A stretch of DNA of 64,000 bases, taken from Candidatus Zhuqueibacterota bacterium. GTDB lineage: Bacteria; Zhuqueibacterota; Zhuqueibacteria; Thermofontimicrobiales; Thiofontviventaceae. This document shows, piece after piece, positions 45,652-54,363 of this stretch (its first letter is position 1; each line of letters starts with the position of its first letter). Below the pieces are notes generated by a model. That model saw nothing but the letters and a program-made list of their open reading frames with translations, did not search any database and was not told where the DNA came from. The stretch lies in the NCBI GenBank assembly GCA_016926625.1, contig JAFGOE010000083.1, forward strand, positions 24,569 to 88,568, in the 5' to 3' direction. The translations under genes were made by a program, and so were the position numbers.

Positions 45652-46056
45652 TTATTCGATTTCCATCTTAACGCTTCTGTTGAAAATCGCGTACATATTT
45701 TTCAAATGATCACCATGCTCGTCCATCAATACAGCCATCTTAAAATATACGCATTCCACCGGAATTCGCTCAGCCTCTTTACCCTTACCAATTGTCTCCA
45801 TTTTGGTCTTGACCGTAAAGTCCTCGATATTGACATCGACTAAAGTGAGCTCGGTATCGAAAGAATCATGGGGAGTGAATTTAACTGTGACTAGTTGTTT
45901 TCTGAAACCAGCGAACAATTCGGTAATCTGCAATGAGTTATCCAGTTTGGTTTCACCTCTGAAAATCATCTTATTGAAAAATTCTTTTGTCTCCCTGTTC
46001 TTTTCCTGTTTAGGTTGAAAAGAGGTAATCTTTGTATCATCAAATACCTGAGCCAT
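45652..46056 (-). CDS. Hypothetical protein
   Basis: I do not recognise this 134-residue protein. It has no signal peptide, membrane segment or cysteine cluster; the only Cys is in PVECVYFKMAV. Alternating charged strands (KQLVTVKFTPHDSFDTELTLVDVNIEDFTVKTKME) suggest a beta-rich cytoplasmic domain. AAGGA is eight bases before the ATG and a promoter-like pair lies about 100 bp upstream, so it appears to be an expressed single gene. It is separated from the downstream SNF2 gene by 171 bp. Confidence 0.7.
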   Translation of the reverse strand: MAQVFDDTKITSFQPKQEKNRETKEFFNKMIFRGETKLDNSLQITELFAGFRKQLVTVKFTPHDSFDTELTLVDVNIEDFTVKTKMETIGKGKEAERIPVECVYFKMAVLMDEHGDHLKNMYAIFNRSVKMEIE

Positions 46057-46157
46057 ATTTTAATTCCTTAAATTTTAAATAACAATAAGTTAAATCTAGT
46101 ATCATACGGGATTAATAGATGTATGAAATTGATGCGGTTGAATTTATTAAATCTTAT

Positions 46158-46185
46158 AATATAATAAAATAACTCAATTAATCAA
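46158..46185 (-). promoter_or_regulatory. Candidate promoter of the hypothetical gene at 45652-46056
   Basis: TTGATT (46185-46180) and TATATT (46163-46158) on the minus strand are 16 bp apart, about 100 bp upstream of the start codon. Confidence 0.55.
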
Positions 46186-46303
46186 GTAAATTTTAAGATT
46201 ATTATTTTTTATCGGGAAAAGGATCAGTGATAACTTAATCCTGATGGTTCTCTATTCACGGAATTATAGAAATGACAGGATGGAGAGTATCGGATAATGA
46301 GGA

Positions 46304-46350
46304 TAAAAAATCCCTTTCACTATATTAATTGTGTTAAAATAGTGAAAGGG
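46304..46350 (-). terminator. Intrinsic terminator of lepB
   Basis: A perfect 12-bp stem pairs CCCTTTCACTAT with ATAGTGAAAGGG (46312-46323 and 46339-46350) around a 15-nt loop. On the minus strand it is followed by ATTTTTTA. It lies about 80 bp beyond the lepB stop codon. Confidence 0.85.
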
Positions 46351-46428
46351 AAGGGATCTAATGATATGGAGAGTAAAATGGTCAATTCTTTATATGTTTT
46401 TTTACATCGAATGATTACCGTATTAATA

Positions 46429-47124
46429 TCAGTTAAGAGCGCTGAAGAAACGATTCCAGCGCGGATGCAGGAACGAATTTTTTCTCGATAGTACAACGGC
46501 AGAGGCCTTGCCTACAATCGCCTTACGATCAACCAATCCAAAGTATCTCGAATCGGCGCTGTCATCTCTGTTGTCACCCATGAGAAAATATTTATTTTCA
46601 GGGATTTCTATTGATGCAAACGAGTTTTCTGACCAATAGCGAGGCATGAACATGACTGCGTGCGTTTTCCCGGGTAAGTATTCTTCAAAAATGACACCGT
46701 GATGCGGAAGATCGTTTTCATAATCCAGTCGATCTAGGGGAGTTACGCTTTTATACGTAATCGGTTTACTATTGATGTAGAGCTGGTTATTCTGCATCTG
46801 CAGAACGTCCCCAGGTACTGCGATGACTCGTTTTACCAAACGCGTACGGTCTACCGGAGAAAAGCAGACGACAATATCACCGCGCTGCGGGTGCTGCCAT
46901 GTGGCTAGATGAGTCTGGGTGTAAGGAATCTTCAGGTCGTACGCTAATTTATTAACAAAAACACGATCGCCTTCGAGGATGGTTGGTTTCATCGATCCGG
47001 TGGGAACATCGTTCCAGTCAGCAATCACCGATTTGAAGGATGTAGCGATTAAGACTGCAACGAGTATATTGATCCCCCATTCTTTCCAAAATTTGACTGC
47101 TGTTTTTTTTATAATTTTCTTCAT
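46429..47124 (-). CDS. lepB: Signal peptidase I
   Basis: The ATG at 47124 gives MKKIIKKT followed by a membrane helix (WGINILVAVLIATSFKSVI); a GTG 18 bases upstream is also in frame. The roughly 231-residue protein has the catalytic serine in VPTGSMKPTILEGD, the general-base lysine in RLVKRVIAVPGD, and the conserved MGDNRDDSADSRYFG block near the C-terminus. It removes signal peptides from exported proteins on the outer face of the inner membrane. A strong terminator follows. Confidence 0.95.
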   Translation of the reverse strand: MKKIIKKTAVKFWKEWGINILVAVLIATSFKSVIADWNDVPTGSMKPTILEGDRVFVNKLAYDLKIPYTQTHLATWQHPQRGDIVVCFSPVDRTRLVKRVIAVPGDVLQMQNNQLYINSKPITYKSVTPLDRLDYENDLPHHGVIFEEYLPGKTHAVMFMPRYWSENSFASIEIPENKYFLMGDNRDDSADSRYFGLVDRKAIVGKASAVVLSRKNSFLHPRWNRFFSALN

Positions 47125-47259
47125 AGCGCACCGTAGTTTCACAGGTTGTTAAGTGTCTTTGTTATTAAGACGACTGAAAGAATGCTTTGTTTTGGACTGT
47201 CATTGAAAAAAGTAAGTTTAAGGAAAAATTAACGTCCATTTGATTCATTCATGAGAAAT

Positions 47260-48948
47260 CTAATCGATGGTAAAACCAACGACTCGATAATTAAATTCGA
47301 AAGACAAGCTATTGCTCCATTCCGTGTCGAGTATGGTCTTATATCGTGTTCCGTCGATCGGACCCACAGGCTTTCCATAGGTATAGAACCAGTTTACGAT
47401 GGGACGTCCGGTGAATCCAAGGCTTATCCAGTATTTCCCAGGCGATAATTTCGGCCAATCCCGTTTAAAGTCGAAGTCGATCCAGACATATCCCGGTTTG
47501 AATGGAATCTTCTCCAGGGAGATGAAATCGCTCGAGGCGATCACTTCGTTGGGCATGCCGTTTTTTTCATCGAATAATTCTACCCACAACTCGCCGCTTC
47601 CGCCGAAGTTATGCAGAGCCAGGCTAATGATACCTAATTTAAGTGGCTTTTGCAGGACAAATACCTGAGCATACTGTTCGCCGCTGGTAACGTATTCGGC
47701 AGTTTCGACCAAAAAGTTTTTCTTTATCTCATAGGTGGATTCGTTTTCCTGCTCGGCCGGACCGCGGGTGGATAGGAAATCGACCCCTTTTGGAAATTCC
47801 AGATTGCCGTACATGAACGGTTTCGTGTACTGCATTTTCTCGAGTTGATCGGGTTCGATCTGCACCGGTTCGGGTTTCTTGATGACCGGTTTTTGAATGA
47901 AGGCTGCGGTAACTTCCGGAATGAGCAGCATTTTTTTAGGGCCGTACGTTTGTTTTATACCCGTTAATGTGACCTGATCATCGGAGAAATTTGACTCGAT
48001 AATCTCTTCGAATTCGGGTGTGGCTAATGTTCCCTTGGTCTGTGACCATCGAATAAGCCCGTCCTGTGACGTTTCGTTGTTATCGGTGCCGATCTCCACG
48101 CGGATGAACCGGTTGCTGACAAACAGAGCGGTTTGTTGAGGATCAAACGGCACCCAGCCCAGATCAGGAAAGAAGACTTCGACCCAGGAATGCCTGCCCT
48201 CGGCCATCTTGAGCGTGTATTTTCCGCGACCGATATCGATCGTATAGGGACGTTTGAGTGTGATCCCATTCACGATACGTACCGGTATACCCACTGCTCT
48301 CATCATCGCCGCGCTTAGATGAGAATAGTTCTGACAGTTACCCTTGCCTGACTTAAACGAGTAGAGACCGTTGTAACTTTCGGGAGTCAGCACGTAATTC
48401 ATGTGATCAATTACCCATGTTAAAATACGTTGTACCGCGTCGAATTCGGTTTTGGCTCCTTTGGTTAATTCATTTGCCTTAGCGACTATCGCAGGATCGC
48501 CGGTAGGAACCTGCTCGGTCGAGCCCAGATAATACCGTTCAGTCTCGGGGATATCGGTGATGGGAAAAGGGGTCGTTGTATTCAGTTTCTGAAGTAAGGT
48601 CTTTGTGTATGCCGAAAATGTGATATCGGTCTGTATCGAACGTGCTGGTTCATGCCAGGTTACCTTGATGACCTGATTACCCCTGTCATCTACATATTCA
48701 CTTTTTTCATCCGGAGACGGAATGAAGGAGAATTTCAGGTTCTCCACTCGCTGATTATAGGTCGGTGACTGATAATTTGATGGTTTAACAAACGTCAGGT
48801 ACAATTTACGAATGGCGGGATTTGGAGTAACCTTCTGAGACATACGATAGTCGATTTTAGACTCCTGGCCACCATTTAAAAGGTAATTCTCTGCCTGTGC
48901 CGGCGAAAAGGTCAGCAACATAACGCATATCATGATGATCTTTTTCAT
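47260..48948 (-). CDS. Exported transglutaminase-like cysteine protease domain protein
   Basis: The 562-residue protein has a cleavable signal peptide (MKKIIMICVMLLTFSPAQA). An N-terminal beta-rich region (about 30-150) precedes a transglutaminase-like domain with the triad C205 (GKGNCQNYSHLSAAMM), H253 (GRHSWVEVFF) and D269 (WVPFDP). The C-terminal part (about 390-562) looks like a beta-sandwich (LWVELFDEKNGMPNE, GKYWISLGFTG). Such secreted proteins act as proteases or amidases on envelope or extracellular material. It is a single gene with a consensus promoter. Confidence 0.88.
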   Translation of the reverse strand: MKKIIMICVMLLTFSPAQAENYLLNGGQESKIDYRMSQKVTPNPAIRKLYLTFVKPSNYQSPTYNQRVENLKFSFIPSPDEKSEYVDDRGNQVIKVTWHEPARSIQTDITFSAYTKTLLQKLNTTTPFPITDIPETERYYLGSTEQVPTGDPAIVAKANELTKGAKTEFDAVQRILTWVIDHMNYVLTPESYNGLYSFKSGKGNCQNYSHLSAAMMRAVGIPVRIVNGITLKRPYTIDIGRGKYTLKMAEGRHSWVEVFFPDLGWVPFDPQQTALFVSNRFIRVEIGTDNNETSQDGLIRWSQTKGTLATPEFEEIIESNFSDDQVTLTGIKQTYGPKKMLLIPEVTAAFIQKPVIKKPEPVQIEPDQLEKMQYTKPFMYGNLEFPKGVDFLSTRGPAEQENESTYEIKKNFLVETAEYVTSGEQYAQVFVLQKPLKLGIISLALHNFGGSGELWVELFDEKNGMPNEVIASSDFISLEKIPFKPGYVWIDFDFKRDWPKLSPGKYWISLGFTGRPIVNWFYTYGKPVGPIDGTRYKTILDTEWSNSLSFEFNYRVVGFTID

Positions 48949-49006
48949 TATTACCTCAAAATAAAAGGATGTGAATATTATGGATATACATGCCGTATTG
49001 ATTTAA

Positions 49007-49035
49007 AATATAATACAAAATCATAGTTAGGTCAA
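49007..49035 (-). promoter_or_regulatory. Promoter of the transglutaminase gene
   Basis: On the minus strand TTGACC (49035-49030) and TATATT (49012-49007) are 17 bp apart, about 60 bp upstream of the start codon. Confidence 0.75.
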
Positions 49036-49298
49036 GAAAATTAATTAATATTTCATTATTTTATTATTTTGAACGGATTCCGACCTATCCTCTCGAGTAG
49101 TTATTGGTTTTTAATGAAGTGGTTGCATTTGATTGCTATAAAGGAAGCTCGCTATCGGTTAAATTTGACAGAGAACAGTCGATGCATATTTAACGATATC
49201 ATCGATAAATGGTTCACGTGATCATAAGAGGAGATGCGATATGTCACAATATGTTTAGCAGTTGATGGTCGTGCCATAGGTTTTAAGAAAGTTGGAGT

Positions 49299-49334
49299 GC
49301 GACATAACCGTTCGATCCCGAACGATTATGCCGC
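49299..49334. repeat. Strong inverted repeat after nrdJ
   Basis: Arms of 16 bases (49299-49314 and 49319-49334) pair fully apart from two G-U wobbles around a 4-nt loop. It sits directly downstream of the nrdJ stop. A weak T-rich run follows on the minus strand, so it probably ends or stabilises the nrdJ transcript. Confidence 0.6.
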
Positions 49335-49344
49335 TCATAAACGA

Positions 49345-52116
49345 TCAAGAACAACCGCTTGTAGAGCCACAAGTAAGGCATTTATAGCAGGTGCCATTTC
49401 TGACCATAATGGAACCACATTCAGAGCATGTAGGTGCATCGGATTGAGTTTGAAATATGTGTTTCTCGAACGATTCGTTTTTGACGATATCTTGTTGGAC
49501 AGCCTCGTCCTGCTGTAATTCCTGCTCCATGACATCAAAATCTTCTTTATCCGATTCATCCGGCATGAATTTCATCTGCAGCCATCTGAAAATGTAGTCG
49601 ATAATCGATTTGGCGATTGGAATCTGGCGGTTTGAAGTGAAACCGCTCGGTTCGAAACGAACGTGACTGAATTTATCGATAAGGACTTTCAATGGCACGC
49701 CGTATTGCAGTGTCATCGATATAGCGGTTGCGAATGAATTCATCAGGCCGGAGACGATAGACCCTTGCTTCGCCATGATGATGAACATTTCACCCGGCAT
49801 CCCATCGTCAAACATACCAACGGTGATATAGCCTTCGTGTCCGGCAACGGTGAATTTGTGCGTGATCGATTTTCTTTCATCAGGCAGCCGTCTACGATAA
49901 GGCTTTGATGGGATCTTCTTTTCTGCCGAGGATGGTTCCCTGGAGGTGGAGAGCGGTTGTGTTCTCTTGGCACCATCCCTGTAGATGGCGACAGCCTTTA
50001 GTCCTGCTTCCCATGATTTGATATAGGCTTCTCGCACATCGGCGTGTGTGGAGTTATGGGGCATATTCACGGTCTTGGAAATCGCACCGGATATGAAGGG
50101 TTGAACCGCAGCCATCATCTTGATATGGCCCATGTAATGGATGGATCTAACGCCGTTTAGCGGCTTAAACGCACAATCGAATACGGGTAAATGCTGATCC
50201 AGCAAGTTGGGGGCGCCCTCGATCGTATCCTGTTGATCGAGATAGAGTTTGATCGCTTCGATCTGATCGTCAGTATATCCTAATTTGGTTAGAGCGATCG
50301 GAATGGTGGAATTGACCAGTTTAATCGTGCCGCCGCCGACCAGTTTTTTATATTTCAACAGAGCGATATCCGGTTCGATGCCTGTGGTATCGCAATCCAT
50401 CATGAAGCCGATGGTACCGGTCGGGGCAAGGACGGATACCTGGGCATTGCGGTAGCCATATTTTTTTCCTGCTGCGTAAGTTTCGCTCCATACATCATCG
50501 GCGGACTGTAACAGGTCGCTTATCTCATCAAATTTATTAATCTTCATGACCTGGTCCAAATGTTTCTTGATCACGCGGAGCATGGGTTTTGAATTCTTTT
50601 TATACTCAGGGAACGGTTTCAAATGATGAGCGATTTCAGCCGATGTATTGTATGCCATCCCGGTCATGATGGCCGTGACTGCCGCTGCAAACGAGCGACC
50701 CTGATCACTGTCGTATGGATATCCGTTCGCCATCAGCAGCGCACCCAAATTAGCGTAACCGAGTCCGAGAGTCCTGAAAAGATGGCTGTTTTTATCGATA
50801 GAAGCAGTGGGATACGAAGCATTATGGATGAGTATGTCTTGTGCGATGATCATGATACGCACGGCGTTGGAAAACGATTCGATGTCGAATCCATTCTCTA
50901 CTGTGTAGAAACGCATCAGGTTGAGTGATGCCAGATTGCATGCCGTATCGTCGATGAACATGTATTCGCTGCACGGATTTGATGCATTGATCCAGGCGCT
51001 GTTCGGACAGGTGTGCCATGAATTGATCGTCGTGTCGAATTGCAGCCCCGGATCTCCGCACAGATGAGCAGCTGAAACGATTTGGTCCATCAGTTCATCG
51101 GCTTTGTAAGTATGGATGACTTCTCCGGTTGTAACAGCGTATGTTTCCCAGTGAGCGTGGTTCAGGACTCGTTTCATAAAGTCATCGGTCACTCGGACGC
51201 TGTGATTGGCGTTTTGGAAGAAGACCGAGTTATAGGCGATCCCATTAAACGAGCCATCGTAACCGGCGTCGATGAGTGCCCAGGCTTTTTTCTCTTCCTC
51301 GGCTTTACAGTTGATGAATTCCAGGATATCAGGATGATCGATATTCAGGATGACCATCTTGGCGGCACGACGCGTCTTCCCACCCGATTTGATCGCACCG
51401 GCGAAACTGTCATATCCTTTCATGAAGGAGACAGGGCCAGATGATGAACCGCCTGACTTTAATTTTTCAAATGATGAGCGCAGAGGTGAGAAGTTCGTTC
51501 CAGCGCCTGATCCCCATTTAAACAACATTCCTTCGGTTTTGGCCAGGGTTAAGATCGATTCCATGCTATCGGATACCGAGTTGATGAAACACGCTGAGAT
51601 TTGAGGTTTCTTTTCGATGCCGAGATTAAACCAAACCGGACTATTAAACGCTGCCATTTGATGAAGAAGAAGATGCGTTAATTCATGATAATATATTTCT
51701 TTCGTGTCATGCGAGGCAAAATACCCATCCTTGAATCCCCAATCGCTTATGGTCCTGGTTACTCTGTCTATCAATTGTTTTAAACTATGTTCTCTCTCTG
51801 CTGAGCCTATTTTCCCATGAAAATATTTAGAGGAAACGACATTTACCGCTGTCTGAGACCAGTTATCCGGGAATTCGACGTCGTTTTGTTCGAAAACAGG
51901 TTCACCTTTATCATTGATAATCGATGCGTTTCTATTTTTCCATTGAATTTTGTGAAAAGGGTGTACAGCGTCTTTATTAAAGAAAGCTGCTATTTTGAGT
52001 CCTTCCATTTTTCCATTAGAATCATCATTAATCTTTCTCATCAATGTACCATTGTCGATATCAGGACTTTTCTCATGAAGTGATTTTGATTCATCGTGCT
52101 GGTGATTTTTTATCAT
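49345..52116 (-). CDS. nrdJ: Adenosylcobalamin-dependent (class II) ribonucleoside-diphosphate reductase
   Basis: The ATG at 52116 is preferred because AGGAGG lies upstream; an in-frame start at 52140 lacks one. The 923-residue enzyme has the class II RNR core: SACFINSV with a catalytic Cys, the NPCSEYMF loop, PTGTIGFMMDCDTTGIEPD, the MPHNSTHADVREAY segment, and a C-terminal Cys-rich zinc-binding tail (CSECGSIMVRNGTCYKCLTCGSTSGC). It reduces ribonucleotides to deoxyribonucleotides with a B12-derived radical and needs no oxygen, fitting a microaerobic or anaerobic host. Candidate NrdR boxes flank its promoter. No cobalamin riboswitch is visible in the roughly 120-nt leader. Confidence 0.96.
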   Translation of the reverse strand: MIKNHQHDESKSLHEKSPDIDNGTLMRKINDDSNGKMEGLKIAAFFNKDAVHPFHKIQWKNRNASIINDKGEPVFEQNDVEFPDNWSQTAVNVVSSKYFHGKIGSAEREHSLKQLIDRVTRTISDWGFKDGYFASHDTKEIYYHELTHLLLHQMAAFNSPVWFNLGIEKKPQISACFINSVSDSMESILTLAKTEGMLFKWGSGAGTNFSPLRSSFEKLKSGGSSSGPVSFMKGYDSFAGAIKSGGKTRRAAKMVILNIDHPDILEFINCKAEEEKKAWALIDAGYDGSFNGIAYNSVFFQNANHSVRVTDDFMKRVLNHAHWETYAVTTGEVIHTYKADELMDQIVSAAHLCGDPGLQFDTTINSWHTCPNSAWINASNPCSEYMFIDDTACNLASLNLMRFYTVENGFDIESFSNAVRIMIIAQDILIHNASYPTASIDKNSHLFRTLGLGYANLGALLMANGYPYDSDQGRSFAAAVTAIMTGMAYNTSAEIAHHLKPFPEYKKNSKPMLRVIKKHLDQVMKINKFDEISDLLQSADDVWSETYAAGKKYGYRNAQVSVLAPTGTIGFMMDCDTTGIEPDIALLKYKKLVGGGTIKLVNSTIPIALTKLGYTDDQIEAIKLYLDQQDTIEGAPNLLDQHLPVFDCAFKPLNGVRSIHYMGHIKMMAAVQPFISGAISKTVNMPHNSTHADVREAYIKSWEAGLKAVAIYRDGAKRTQPLSTSREPSSAEKKIPSKPYRRRLPDERKSITHKFTVAGHEGYITVGMFDDGMPGEMFIIMAKQGSIVSGLMNSFATAISMTLQYGVPLKVLIDKFSHVRFEPSGFTSNRQIPIAKSIIDYIFRWLQMKFMPDESDKEDFDVMEQELQQDEAVQQDIVKNESFEKHIFQTQSDAPTCSECGSIMVRNGTCYKCLTCGSTSGCS

Positions 52117-52241
52117 TATGCCTCCTGACTGATAGATCATCCATATGTCTCAATAATCAAACTAGTTCATACTTAACTATCATTGAATGATTCGATGAAT
52201 TGAATTGACGACAACTTCATCGATCTCTATGTAAAATGCAG

Positions 52242-52257
52242 ATGCAATATACAATAT
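52242..52257. promoter_or_regulatory. Candidate NrdR box 1
   Basis: This 16-mer matches about 11 of 16 positions of the NrdR palindrome ACAC(A/T)ATATA(T/A)(A/T)GTGT and overlaps the nrdJ -10 element. It is the weaker of the pair. Confidence 0.4.
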
Positions 52258-52274
52258 AATTATCATATAGTCAA
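52246..52274 (-). promoter_or_regulatory. nrdJ promoter
   Basis: On the minus strand TTGACT (52274-52269) and TATATT (52251-52246) are 17 bp apart; transcription should start near 52239, about 120 nt before the nrdJ ATG. Confidence 0.8.
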
Positions 52275-52281
52275 GAAAAAA

Positions 52282-52297
52282 ATACTATATATTGTAG
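52282..52297. promoter_or_regulatory. Candidate NrdR box 2
   Basis: ATACTATATATTGTAG matches about 13 of 16 positions of the NrdR consensus and lies just upstream of the nrdJ -35 box. Its distance to box 1 is 40 bp, about four helical turns, longer than the usual three. Confidence 0.5.
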
Positions 52298-52303
52298 TAA
52301 TTT

Positions 52304-52332
52304 ATAAAAAACAACCACAACCTGTAGTGGTT
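52304..52332 (-). terminator. Minus-strand terminator upstream of nrdJ
   Basis: AACCAC and GTGGTT (52327-52332 and 52313-52318) form a 6-bp stem with an 8-nt loop, followed on the minus strand by GTTTTTT. It would insulate nrdJ from transcripts entering from the upstream minus-strand gene. Confidence 0.5.
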
Positions 52333-52665
52333 ATAGATTTATACAATAAATTTTAGAGCAGTTTAATATTTATCGGACTGCAACGCAGTCGGATTGTTCG
52401 CTTTTAATATCAGGAATAGCAAATGAAATCAAAAGATCAGTCACTATTTGGAAGCCTTTATTACCATATGAATCGAATGAAAAGTAACGTATATTTTTGT
52501 GAACTCAGTCATCACCAATCAGGTCGATGTGTCGGAACGACCCTGGCATCAGCGTGTTGTTTCGTCATAATTTTCAAGACAGGATAATGAATAAAGGACG
52601 ATATATGGTGTATCATGATTAGAGCCACTCAATAGGTCGAATCTAATTCAGGAAAGGAGATTATC

Positions 52666-52845
52666 ATGATCTATTTAGAAGAGAAAAATGACATCAATCC
52701 GATTTGTCCTCATTGCAAGACGGAGATCAGAAAGGTATGGTATCAGGAACTGGAGACATTTCTGGGCAAGCGCTACATCTATTATTGTCCGAACTGTCGT
52801 GCCACTCTGGGAGTCTCGCATCGCAAGGGATTCTGGATGGGATAG
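52666..52845 (+). CDS. Small zinc-ribbon protein (59 residues)
   Basis: The frame starts at ATG 52666, preceded by AAAGGAGA at good spacing, and ends with TAG at 52843. The product has two CPxC pairs, C14-P-H-C17 and C41-P-N-C44, separated by about 24 residues with many aromatics (KVWYQELETFLGKRYIYY), and ends GVSHRKGFWMG. This is a single zinc ribbon. Proteins of this type are common as small conserved orphans and may bind RNA or a protein partner. No function is assigned. Confidence 0.8.
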   Translation: MIYLEEKNDINPICPHCKTEIRKVWYQELETFLGKRYIYYCPNCRATLGVSHRKGFWMG

Positions 52846-52910
52846 GATGAGAGTTCACATCGTAAGATGTTGTTCTGTCGATAAAACGATAGATACCGAC
52901 TAAAATCGTG

Positions 52911-53171
52911 TTAATTTTCAGTGGAAGATGGATACATTTTTTGGTGATATTTCATGAAAAGTTTTTGTTGTTCCACTAAGCCACTCGTTTCACGGACGGT
53001 AAGATGCATAAAGGCATATTTCAGCATCTCGTTCAATAATTTTAAATTTCTGCGATAGTAATCCGGAGATCTTAATTCTTTGAGTTTAACTGACTCTAAT
53101 GCTCTGGCAGCTCGCTGCCAGGTTTCGATCCATTTTTTGATATTTTCTTTGGACGTTGAGTCATTCATCAT
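52911..53171 (-). CDS. Hypothetical small helical protein
   Basis: The ATG at 53171 follows AAGG at seven bases; a GTG 18 bases upstream is also in frame. The 86-residue product is predicted to be all-helical and charged, rich in Lys, Glu and Leu (IKKWIETWQRAARALESVKLKELRSPDYYRRNLKLLNEMLKYAF). It has no signal peptide or metal motif. I do not recognise a family. It has a consensus-like promoter of its own. Confidence 0.7.
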   Translation of the reverse strand: MMNDSTSKENIKKWIETWQRAARALESVKLKELRSPDYYRRNLKLLNEMLKYAFMHLTVRETSGLVEQQKLFMKYHQKMYPSSTEN

Positions 53172-53519
53172 CGTTTTACCTTTATTCACACATAGCGTTG
53201 AATAATGATTTTATTCTTTCAGATCAATAAAAGATGGTTAATCTATTATTAGATTCACTGCTATATGATACAAAATTGGATTGTCATTGTCAATAGAATT
53301 ATGCAAGGTAGTATTTGTATTGCTATCGGATTCTGGTACCTGGATGGCTGGAACGGTAAGACAAAAGTATAAATTTTAATTATTTCGTTTCATATAACTA
53401 TTTAAATCAATTGAAAACGGTTAGTGCTGATATTACTCAATCACTCAAATATACCGCCAATTATCATCGTCATGCATGTATAAAAAAATATAGGGGGAGT
53501 GCAAATTCTTACTCTTCTA
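53172..53519. other. AT-rich intergenic region
   Basis: Of these 348 bp the only recognisable feature is the minus-strand promoter at 53265-53293. No open frame, RNA gene or repeat is supported in the rest. Confidence 0.4.
53265..53293 (-). promoter_or_regulatory. Candidate promoter of the small helical protein gene
   Basis: On the minus strand TTGACA (53293-53288) and TATCAT (53270-53265) are 17 bp apart, about 95 bp upstream of the start codon. Confidence 0.6.
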
Positions 53520-54329
53520 TCATCTTCCTTTCAGCATATCGGCAATTGTCACTTCAGGGTGGTGATACCTTTTGATGTTCATATTGATACCGCCGAGGCT
53601 GATCGCTTCCTCAGGGCACCAGTGCAGGCAGGCGAAACAGCTCACGCAATGGTCTGACCATCTTGGTTTAGCATCTATGATTTCTATATTGTTGACGGGA
53701 CAGATGACTTTGCATATTCCACAGCCGTCACAGTTACTATCGGCCTTCAGCACCAGTGAGTTTACACCTTTGAACAACATGACCATCAGGAATTTCAGAG
53801 CATAGGGCATCATTTTAAGAACAGGCGGTCTAAAGAAGTCGATGAGCCAATTGCTCGCTTCGATTTTCCCTTCGTTTCTTGCGTCGATATAGGCGTATAT
53901 CTCATCTCGTTTTATTTTCCAACTCTCGTACATCCGACGATGTTGTGCTGCATCCATTGCACCCGAACCGATGCCATTATGCGGCATGGGGACAGTAAAT
54001 CCTGCTGATAAATGCCCACCGCAGGATTGCAGTACTTTATCAAAATGATGGAGCGACCTGGATGCAGCCAGTCCATAGGTGCACACGGCGAAAAGATACG
54101 CCGAGCCGATATGTTTTAATTTGCGGACAAAATCCTCCATTATCCGAGGGGGTTTGAAGTCGTAGGTAGGGAATACAAATCCGACCACATTCGCTTCAAC
54201 CGTAATCGATGTCTGGTTCATCCTGGATGTAACCGCTATCAATCTGCCGTTTAATTTCTTAGCCAGATATTCCGCTACAACAAATGAATTACCTGTGCCT
54301 GAAAAATAATAGATATCGACCTTCTCCAT
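53520..54329 (-). CDS. EFR1-family flavodoxin-ferredoxin fusion
   Basis: The ATG at 54329, just after GGTGG, starts MEKVDIYYFSGTGNSF; a start 54 bases upstream would overlap the preceding gene. Residues 1-150 are a flavodoxin-like FMN domain with the phosphate loop SGTGNS. The C-terminal part has two [4Fe-4S] ferredoxin motifs, CDGCGICKVICPVNNI and CVSCFACLHWCPEEAI. Proteins of this family carry electrons in anaerobes; the donor and acceptor are unknown. It directly follows the GIY-YIG gene. Confidence 0.9.
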   Translation of the reverse strand: MEKVDIYYFSGTGNSFVVAEYLAKKLNGRLIAVTSRMNQTSITVEANVVGFVFPTYDFKPPRIMEDFVRKLKHIGSAYLFAVCTYGLAASRSLHHFDKVLQSCGGHLSAGFTVPMPHNGIGSGAMDAAQHRRMYESWKIKRDEIYAYIDARNEGKIEASNWLIDFFRPPVLKMMPYALKFLMVMLFKGVNSLVLKADSNCDGCGICKVICPVNNIEIIDAKPRWSDHCVSCFACLHWCPEEAISLGGINMNIKRYHHPEVTIADMLKGR

Positions 54330-54363
54330 GATCCACCGAATATTTTTTATAAATCTGTCTGCT

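Larger units (their letters stand above)
46057..46428. other. AT-rich intergenic region between the unknown gene and lepB
   Basis: It holds the candidate promoter of the unknown gene (46158-46185) and the terminator of lepB (46304-46350), both reading on the minus strand. Nothing else is recognisable; a weak plus-strand frame overlaps the terminator and is not supported. Confidence 0.5.
48949..49344. other. Intergenic region upstream of the transglutaminase gene and downstream of nrdJ
   Basis: It contains the transglutaminase promoter (49007-49035) and a strong hairpin after nrdJ (49299-49334). A short AGGAG-preceded frame near 49241 ends after five codons and is not a gene. Confidence 0.5.
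52117..52665. other. Regulatory region between nrdJ and the zinc-ribbon gene
   Basis: It contains the nrdJ promoter with two candidate NrdR boxes and a minus-strand terminator. A small hairpin pairs GACTGC (52376-52381) with GCAGTC (52385-52390). A 54-codon frame at 52423-52587 with a modest ribosome site is of doubtful reality. The stretch 52600-52665 leads into the zinc-ribbon gene, and no promoter there is clear. Confidence 0.45.

Noticed and set aside
42463-46056. SNF2-SWIM helicase with adjacent unknown gene as a defence island
   Set aside because: No restriction, methylase, toxin, reverse transcriptase or phage gene is nearby, and the gene is flanked by housekeeping functions.
49234-49518. 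Plus-strand frame overlapping the end of nrdJ
   Set aside because: It is mostly the complement of nrdJ coding sequence and its downstream hairpin, with no protein motif.
52117-52239. Possible cobalamin riboswitch in front of B12-dependent nrdJ
   Set aside because: The leader is only about 120 nt and no B12-box-like sequence is seen; the AT-rich palindromes fit NrdR boxes better.
52423-52587. 54-codon plus-strand frame in the nrdJ upstream region
   Set aside because: AGGA precedes the ATG, but the predicted protein has no domain or clear pattern and lies among regulatory signals. Not strong enough to call a gene.
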